Shown here piece by piece: positions 59,051-64,000 of a DNA stretch of 64,000 nt (positions within the stretch are counted from its first letter, which is position 1; every line of letters begins with the position of its first letter). A program made the translations under genes and the position numbers. Origin of the DNA: Streptomyces niveus (GTDB lineage Bacteria > Actinomycetota > Actinomycetes > Streptomycetales > Streptomycetaceae); assembly GCF_001723055.1 (NCBI RefSeq), contig NZ_MDCR01000257.1, forward strand, positions 1-64,000, written 5' to 3'. The notes under the pieces are model-generated. The model saw only the letters and a program-made list of their open reading frames with translations, had not been told where the DNA came from and ran no database searches.

Positions 59051-60712
59051 ATGCCCACGAGAAGAGCCTTCCTAGCGCGTACCACCGCGGCGGCCGTCGT
59101 GATTCCCCTCGGGGCGAGCGCCTGCACGGCCGGCACCGGCGCGTCCGGGGCGGGCGGCACATCGGCGAAGTCGCTCGTGTTCGGCAAGACCGACGGAGGG
59201 ACGACGTTCGTCCGCAACTACAACATGTTCGGCCCCGCCACACAGAAGTCCCCCAACAGCGAGATGATCTACGAGCCACTGGCCCGGATCGACTACAGCG
59301 ACGGCGCGAAGGTCAAGCCCTGGCTGGCCAAGAGCCTGGAGTTCGACGAGGCCGGCACCACGCTCACCGTCACACTGCGCGACGACGTGACGTTCTCGGA
59401 CGGCAAGCCGATGACCGCCGACGACGTGGTGTTCTCGCTGGGCATCCCACTGGCGGACTCCTCGTTCAACACCGGTGGCACCACCTACGAACGCGTCGCC
59501 AAGAAGGACGCCACGACCGTCACCCTCCACTGGAAGCAGCCCGCCTTCAGTGAAGTGGGCCAGCTGGCCTCGATCATGGTTCCCATCGTGCCCAAGCACA
59601 TCTGGGCGGGCAAGGACCTCAAGAGCTGGTCGAATCCCGATCCGGTGGGCACCGGTCCCTTCACTCTGGAGCGGTTCGCGGCTCAGCAGGTGAACCTCCG
59701 CGCCAGGGACGACTACTGGGGCGGCAAGTTCGCCCTCAAGGAGCTGAAAGTCGTCCCGACCAGCGGCGACGCCGTGCGGGCCCAACTGCTGCGCGGCGAG
59801 GTGGACTGGGCGCTCATCGCCTGGAACGGCGCGGAGAAGGAGTACGAGGCCAAGGACCCCGAGCGTCACCTCTATCAGAAGTACGCGACCGGCGGCACCT
59901 ACGCTCTCTTCTTCAACACCGCCAGGGCTCCCTTCGACAACGTCCATCTGCGACGGGCGCTGGCGATGACCGTTCCGCGCAAGGACATCGTCACCATGCT
60001 GGAGCGTCCCGGTACGGAGGCGGGCCCCACGGGACTGGTCGACGAGGTCTTCGGCGACGTGATCCTGCCCGAGTACCGGCACAAGGTGCAGGCGGTGGAC
60101 GCCGCCGGGGCGCAGCGGGAGCTGGCGCTGGGCGGCTTCACGGTGCGGGGCGGCAAGCTGGTCAAGGACGGCAAGTCCTACGCTCCGAGGCTCTCCTTCA
60201 ACCAGGACTACGGGTGGGACCCGTACGCCAACATCATGATCCGCAACTGGCAGAAGCATCTCGGGATCACCGTCAAGCAGGTCGGCGCCCCCAGTGCCAA
60301 CCTGTACGAGCAGCAGCAGGCAGGCGACTTCGACCTCACCATCAACTTCACGATCGGCGGCGGAGTGGCCGGCGTCTACAGCGGGCTGAGCAGCCGGGCC
60401 CACCGCCCGCTGGGCGAGAAGGCCGCCACCAACTTCGGGCGGTGGAAGGACCAGGCCACCGACACCTCGCTCGGCAAGCTGCTGGGGTCGAACGATCCCG
60501 CGGTGACGAAGACCGCCACGGAGGAGCTCCAGAGGATCGTCGCCGACCAGGTGCCGTACAGCCCCATCTACAACAGCTACTGGTTCATAGCCATCAACGC
60601 CTCTCACTGGGCGGGCTGGCCCACCCCCGAGCGCTTCTCCCACGTACCGTTCCCGGGCCTGGGCCCCGACGCCACGCTGACCTTGATGGGCCTGAAGCAG
60701 GCAGCCAAGTGA
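59051..60712 (+). CDS. Family-5 extracellular solute-binding lipoprotein
   Basis: The 553-residue protein begins 'PTRRAFLARTTAAAVVIPLGASAC', combining a twin-arginine motif with the lipobox GASAC, so it is probably a Tat-exported lipoprotein. The SBP_bac_5 fold is clear ('YEPLARIDYSDGAKVKPWLAKSLEFDEAGTTLTVTLRDDVTFSDGKPMTADDVVFSL', 'VGTGPFTLERF', 'HLRRALAMTVPRKDI'). The family binds peptides, but in actinobacteria and Thermotoga several members bind oligosaccharides. The divergent beta-galactosidase argues for that here. The stop overlaps the permease start (GTGA). Confidence 0.9.
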   Translation: MPTRRAFLARTTAAAVVIPLGASACTAGTGASGAGGTSAKSLVFGKTDGGTTFVRNYNMFGPATQKSPNSEMIYEPLARIDYSDGAKVKPWLAKSLEFDEAGTTLTVTLRDDVTFSDGKPMTADDVVFSLGIPLADSSFNTGGTTYERVAKKDATTVTLHWKQPAFSEVGQLASIMVPIVPKHIWAGKDLKSWSNPDPVGTGPFTLERFAAQQVNLRARDDYWGGKFALKELKVVPTSGDAVRAQLLRGEVDWALIAWNGAEKEYEAKDPERHLYQKYATGGTYALFFNTARAPFDNVHLRRALAMTVPRKDIVTMLERPGTEAGPTGLVDEVFGDVILPEYRHKVQAVDAAGAQRELALGGFTVRGGKLVKDGKSYAPRLSFNQDYGWDPYANIMIRNWQKHLGITVKQVGAPSANLYEQQQAGDFDLTINFTIGGGVAGVYSGLSSRAHRPLGEKAATNFGRWKDQATDTSLGKLLGSNDPAVTKTATEELQRIVADQVPYSPIYNSYWFIAINASHWAGWPTPERFSHVPFPGLGPDATLTLMGLKQAAK

Positions 60713-61779
60713 CCACGGCGACCGCTCCCGCCGAGCCTGCCGTACCCGACGCGCCCGCCCCACGAACAGCGGGAGTTCCCCGCCGCTGGCGGTTCCTGGC
60801 GCGCCGCCTCGGCTTCTACCTGGCCGCCGCCTGGTCGGCGATCACCCTGAACTTCTTTCTGCCGCGGCTCATGCCGGGCGACCCGTCCGCCGGCATCGTC
60901 GACAAGCTCCAGCGGGTCAGCGGCCAGCAGCTGTCGCCGAGCGCCCTGGAGTCGATCCAGAAGGTCTTCGGCGAACCGGACACGAATCTCGGCCGCCAGT
61001 ACATCGACTACCTGGGCCAGTTGGCGCGCTTCGATCTCGGTGTCTCGGTCAGCAACTTCCCCACGCCGGTGAGCGAACTGTTGTGGCAGGGACTGCCCTG
61101 GACCATGCTGCTGGTCGGATCGACCACCGTGATCGCGTTCGTCCTCGGCACCGGCATCGGCGCCGTCGCGGGCTGGAAGGCGGGCAGCCGCTTCGACACC
61201 GTGGTCAGCCCGCTCACCACGTTCGTCTCGGCCGTCCCGTACTTCTGGATGGCGCTCATCGGACTGTGGCTGTTCGGCTTCCAGCTGGGCTGGTTCCCGC
61301 TGGCCGGCGGATACGACGCCGACCTGCCGATCGGCTTCTCCCCGTCGTTCCTGCTCAGCGTGCTGCACTACGGGGTGCTGCCCGCCACCACCATCGTCTT
61401 CTCGGCCTTCGGCGGCTGGCTGCTCGGCATGCGCAACATGACGGTCACCACCGTGCGCGAGGACTACGTTCTCCTCGCCCAGGCCAAGGGCCTGTCCAAC
61501 CGCAGGGTGATGCTCCGTTACGCGGCCCGCAACGCCGTCCTGCCGAACTTCACCGGCTTCGCCCTCGCCCTCGGTCACGTCGTCGGCGGCGCCCTGCTGA
61601 CCGAGGTCGTCTTCAACTACCCGGGTGTCGGCTATCTGCTCTTCACCTCGCTCCAGCAGCGCGACTACCCGGTCATGCAAGGGGTCTTCTTCCTCATCAT
61701 GCTGACCGTTCTGCTGGCCAACCTGCTGGCCGACTCGGTGTACGCCCTGCTCGACCCGCGTATCAGAGAAGGAGGGTGA
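60709..61779 (+). CDS. Dpp/Opp-type ABC permease 1 (DppB-like)
   Basis: The 356-residue inner-membrane permease starts at GTG 60709, overlapping the binding-protein stop. It has TM1 'LGFYLAAAWSAITLNFFLPRLMPGDP' and the EAA loop 'VREDYVLLAQAKGLSNRRVMLRYAARNAVLPNF'. The C-terminal 'LLTEVVFNYPGVGYLLFTSLQQRDYPVMQGVFFLI' is diagnostic of DppB/OppB. It forms the channel with permease 2. Confidence 0.92.
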   Translation: MTTATAPAEPAVPDAPAPRTAGVPRRWRFLARRLGFYLAAAWSAITLNFFLPRLMPGDPSAGIVDKLQRVSGQQLSPSALESIQKVFGEPDTNLGRQYIDYLGQLARFDLGVSVSNFPTPVSELLWQGLPWTMLLVGSTTVIAFVLGTGIGAVAGWKAGSRFDTVVSPLTTFVSAVPYFWMALIGLWLFGFQLGWFPLAGGYDADLPIGFSPSFLLSVLHYGVLPATTIVFSAFGGWLLGMRNMTVTTVREDYVLLAQAKGLSNRRVMLRYAARNAVLPNFTGFALALGHVVGGALLTEVVFNYPGVGYLLFTSLQQRDYPVMQGVFFLIMLTVLLANLLADSVYALLDPRIREGG

Positions 61780-61785
61780 CGGGAG

Positions 61786-62685
61786 TTGAGCACCGCATTC
61801 CTCACCAGCTGGAAGGTCCGCGTCGGCCTCGGCATCCTGGCCTTCTTCTGTCTGCTCGCCGTGTTCGGGCCCTGGCTGGTGGACAGCCTGCTGGGCCTCG
61901 ACCCGCGCGAGAACGACACCGCTGTCATCGCCCAGCCACCCGGCGCCGACCACCTGCTGGGGACCAACCAGTTCGGGCAGGACGTCCTCGCCCAGGTCGT
62001 CGCCGGGGCCCGCGGGTCGATGTACGTGGGGCTCCTCGGCGCGGTGGTCGGTACGGCGATGGCGATCCTGATCGGCGTGCCGGCCGGGTACTACGGCGGC
62101 AAGGTGGACGCCGGCCTGAACTTCCTGACGAACCTGTTCCTCGTCCTGCCCGTGCTGCCTCTCATCCTCATCGTCGCCGGCTATCTGGAGGGCACGGGAA
62201 TCACCACCATCGCCCTGATCATCGGCTTCTTCGGCTGGTCCGGCGGCGCCCGCACGCTGCGCGCCCAAGCGCTCAGCATCGCCAACCGGGACTTCGTACG
62301 GGCCATGCGGATGCTCGGCGAGCGAGGCCGCAGGCTGGTCTTCGCCGAAGTGCTGCCCCATCTCACCGGCCTCATCGCCTCGATGTTCCTGCACGCGATG
62401 ATCGGCGCGGTGATGGCGGAGGCCGGGCTCGCCTTCCTGGGCATCTCCGACTCCTCGGCGATCAGCTGGGGCACGATGATCCAGTCGGCGCAGCAGCAGA
62501 GCGCCGTGCTGCGCGGCCTGTGGTGGTGGTTCGTACCGCCCGGCCTGTGCATCGCCCTGATCGGTACGGCCTGTGCCCTGGTCAACTTCGGCGTCGACGA
62601 GATCGCCAACCCCAAACTGCGCGTCGCCCGCCCCGTCTCCGCGCGGCGCGCCAAGCGGCTCGCGCGCACGGGCGGTGGGGCGTGA
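61786..62685 (+). CDS. Dpp/Opp-type ABC permease 2 (DppC-like)
   Basis: The 299-residue permease starts at TTG 61786; AAGGAGG ends about 10 nt upstream. It contains 'HLLGTNQFGQDVLAQVVAGARGSMYVGLLGAVVGTAMAILIG', EAA loop 'FVRAMRMLGERGRRLVFAEVLPHLTGLIASMFL', and 'EAGLAFLGISDSSAISWGTMIQSAQQQ', all DppC/OppC hallmarks. Its stop TGA overlaps the ATG of a 52-codon ORF (TGATG). Confidence 0.92.
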   Translation: MSTAFLTSWKVRVGLGILAFFCLLAVFGPWLVDSLLGLDPRENDTAVIAQPPGADHLLGTNQFGQDVLAQVVAGARGSMYVGLLGAVVGTAMAILIGVPAGYYGGKVDAGLNFLTNLFLVLPVLPLILIVAGYLEGTGITTIALIIGFFGWSGGARTLRAQALSIANRDFVRAMRMLGERGRRLVFAEVLPHLTGLIASMFLHAMIGAVMAEAGLAFLGISDSSAISWGTMIQSAQQQSAVLRGLWWWFVPPGLCIALIGTACALVNFGVDEIANPKLRVARPVSARRAKRLARTGGGA

Positions 62686-62843
62686 TGGCCATGTGCCCCG
62701 TGCTGCCGCGCTGCCCGAAGACCGTTCCGGCGCGCTGCCCGATGGTGCCACCGCGCCGTCCGAAGGCCGTACGGCCACGCGGCCCGAAGACCGTTCCACC
62801 GCGCCGTCCGACGACCGTTCCGCCCGGAGGTGGCTCCCGATGA
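62685..62843 (+). CDS. Small Pro/Arg repeat ORF between permease and ATPase
   Basis: This 52-codon ORF has its ATG overlapping the permease stop (TGATG) and its stop overlapping the ATPase start (ATGA at 62840-62843). It is almost entirely octad repeats: RCPKTVPA, RCPMVPP, RRPKAVRP, RGPKTVPP, RRPTTVPP. They are encoded by degenerate 24-bp units at 62709-62825 (one unit of 21 bp). The frame fits perfectly between its neighbours. Whether it makes a stable protein, only keeps ribosomes moving for coupling, or is chance reading of a minisatellite is open. The ATPase frame is also open through the repeat. Confidence 0.45.
   Translation: MAMCPVLPRCPKTVPARCPMVPPRRPKAVRPRGPKTVPPRRPTTVPPGGGSR
62709..62825 (+). 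repeat. Degenerate 24-bp minisatellite in the ABC operon
   Basis: Five consecutive units (24, 21, 24, 24 and 24 bp) share the core CGCNGNCCGAAGACCGT. All unit lengths are multiples of three, so expansion or loss would not break a frame crossing it. Confidence 0.7.
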
Positions 62844-63931
62844 CCGTACAGGCCGAGCAGTACAGGCCGGCCAAGGCCCCGGCCGGGCAGGCCGTCCTCG
62901 AAGTACGTGGCCTGAGCGTCGAGTACGCCACCGGTGGCGTACCCGTGCGCGCCTGTACCGACATCTCCTTCACCCTGCGCCGGGGGGAAATCCTCGGCGT
63001 GGCCGGGGAGTCGGGCTCCGGGAAGTCGACGCTGATCACCGCCCTGACCCGGCTGCAGCGACCGCCCGCCGTCACCACCGCGGGGGAGATCCTCTTCCAT
63101 GGCCGTGACGGTTCGGCGCCCGTGGATCTCGTCACGCTCGACGGCAGGCGGATGCGCCGCTACCGGTGGACCGCGCTGTCCATCGTGCTCCAGTCCGCCA
63201 TGGACGCGCTGAACCCGGTGATGCGGATCGGTGCCCAGTTCGCCGACGTCCTGCGGGCCCGCGACCGCTCGCTGAGCAAACGGGACGCCTGGGCGCGGGC
63301 AGCCGAACTGCTCGCCCTGGTCGGCATCTCCGCCGACCGCGTCCGCGACCATCCGCACCAGCTGTCCGGCGGCATGCGCCAGCGTGCCGCCATCGCCCTG
63401 GCCCTGGCCTGCGGGCCCGAACTGGTGGTGATGGACGAGCCGACAACGGCGGTCGACGTCGTGATGCAGCGCCAGATCCTCGCCCAAGTGCTCAGGCTGC
63501 GGAGCGAGTTGGGCTTCGCGGTCGTCTTCGTCACCCACGACCTGTCGCTGTTGCTGGAACTGGCGGACCGTATCGCCATCATGTACGCCGGCCGCATTGT
63601 CGAGGTGGGCGAGGCGGCGGCCCTCTACAGCGCCCCGAAACACCCCTACACCCAAGGGCTCCGCGACTCCTTCCCGCCGTTGCACGCCCCGCTGCGCACC
63701 CTGCACGGCATCCCCGGCACCCCGCCCGACCTGCGCCGCCCACCGCCCGGCTGTCCCTTCCACCCGCGCTGCGCCCAGCGGATGACCGGGTGCGAGGAAC
63801 GGCTGCCGGCGCTGCTCCCCGTAGGACCGAAGGCGGGGCACGAGGCGGCGTGCCTGCTCAACGACACCGACACCGACACCGACGCCAAGACCGACACCGA
63901 CAGCGGCGAGACGAAAGGCGGGATCCTGTGA
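62840..63931 (+). CDS. Dpp/Opp-type ABC ATPase 1 (DppD-like)
   Basis: The 363-residue ATPase has Walker A 'GVAGESGSGKSTLITAL', Q-loop 'LSIVLQSAMDALNPVMRIG', signature 'HQLSGGMRQRAAIALALA', Walker B 'ELVVMDEPTTAVDVVMQ', switch His 'FVTHDLSLL'. It has the C-terminal oligopeptide/dipeptide extension with the Cys cluster 'GCPFHPRCAQRMTGCEERLP', which can hold an iron-sulphur site in DppD-like proteins. GGAGGTGG precedes ATG 62840. The tail has a 'DTDTDTDAKTDTDSG' low-complexity run. It energises import with the next ATPase. Confidence 0.93.
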   Translation: MTVQAEQYRPAKAPAGQAVLEVRGLSVEYATGGVPVRACTDISFTLRRGEILGVAGESGSGKSTLITALTRLQRPPAVTTAGEILFHGRDGSAPVDLVTLDGRRMRRYRWTALSIVLQSAMDALNPVMRIGAQFADVLRARDRSLSKRDAWARAAELLALVGISADRVRDHPHQLSGGMRQRAAIALALACGPELVVMDEPTTAVDVVMQRQILAQVLRLRSELGFAVVFVTHDLSLLLELADRIAIMYAGRIVEVGEAAALYSAPKHPYTQGLRDSFPPLHAPLRTLHGIPGTPPDLRRPPPGCPFHPRCAQRMTGCEERLPALLPVGPKAGHEAACLLNDTDTDTDAKTDTDSGETKGGIL

Positions 63932-64000
63932 GTACGGTCCTGCGCGACCAGGCGCCCGAGGCGGATACGCCGGAGTACGTGCTGGAAGCACGCGACGTCT
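63928..64000 (+). CDS. Second ABC ATPase (DppF-like), cut by window end
   Basis: GTG 63928 overlaps the previous stop (GTGA). The first 24 codons read 'VSTVLRDQAPEADTPEYVLE' and then ARDV, like the strand before Walker A in DppF/OppF subunits. Only the start is visible, so the identity rests on operon context. Confidence 0.65.
   Translation, partial: MSTVLRDQAPEADTPEYVLEARDV

Noticed and set aside
60604..63135. 843-codon minus-strand open frame opposite the ABC importer
   Set aside because: Low-complexity Gln/Glu/Asp/Gly/Arg sequence antisense to well-supported permease and ATPase genes.

Overview
The window is high-G+C actinobacterial chromosome. Dense coding, strong G/C third-position bias, GTG and TTG starts, many leaderless promoters (a TANNNT hexamer 6-8 nt before the start codon), LAXTG and class F sortase proteins, AfsR-like NB-ARC/TPR proteins and paired TetR/MerR/HxlR regulators all point to Streptomyces or a close relative. 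The many regulator-enzyme pairs, decayed genes and strain-variable systems suggest an accessory (arm-like) region rather than core chromosome. No rRNA, tRNA, CRISPR array, intact insertion sequence or replication origin was found.

Layout. 0-8.5 kb: a secreted repeat protein, then small redox modules (HxlR/NmrA-like reductase; MDR reductase/MerR with a MerR-type promoter), an NPP1/NLP-type secreted necrosis-inducing-like protein, an MFS exporter with a probable leader-peptide attenuator, a HAD-like protein, and an NmrA-like reductase behind a SoxR-box-like, 19-bp-spacer promoter. 8.5-17.7 kb: a tight five-gene minus-strand operon (small Cys/His protein, unknown 463-aa protein, VWA protein, MoxR-like AAA+ ATPase, DUF5682) beside a divergent helical-repeat gene; this is the best candidate for a poorly described multi-protein system. 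17.4-20.5 kb: a GlxA-type AraC regulator with RidA, and an SDR/TetR pair with twin operators. 20.5-25.1 kb: an envelope block (OmpR-type two-component system, Lys/Ala-rich surface protein, sortase-like lipoprotein, K+ channel). 25.1-29.5 kb: DUF4913 plus a trypsin-STAND-TPR protein, a conflict-system architecture. 29.7-33.7 kb: an LAXTG surface protein, exonuclease/cupin pair, nicotinamidase and a broken peptidase E. 33.7-35.4 kb: TetR/SDR.

35.5-41.0 kb: a metal-associated block. A secreted His-bearing protein and a 14-TM MFS pump diverge, each with its own CsoR-type dyad. Next to them are a P1B-4 (SPC) metal ATPase and an ArsR regulator carrying the NmtR-type nickel/cobalt ligand pattern. 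41-47.2 kb: an NB-ARC/TPR protein, IS-like debris, a lower-G+C cytochrome P450, and a TagF-like GT-B protein whose start codon is preceded by seven copies of a 7-bp repeat. 47.4-52.9 kb: a DrrAB-type ABC exporter with its MerR regulator, a quinone-oxidoreductase-like MDR, a Nudix hydrolase and a frameshifted membrane gene. 53-54.6 kb: a zinc-ribbon protein, a truncated RibD-C reductase and a gene-poor scar. 54.6-64 kb: a glycan-use locus. A GH42 beta-galactosidase and a secreted GH9-like (alpha/alpha)6 protein diverge from a Dpp/Opp-type ABC importer (binding protein, two permeases, two ATPases, the last cut by the window edge). A 52-codon Pro/Arg repeat ORF is wedged between permease and ATPase.

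How it fits together: most small modules look like sense-and-detoxify units, in which a regulator controls an adjacent NAD(P)H reductase or pump. The larger blocks are a putative intracellular conflict/quality-control machine, an envelope-sensing block and a carbohydrate uptake/degradation operon.
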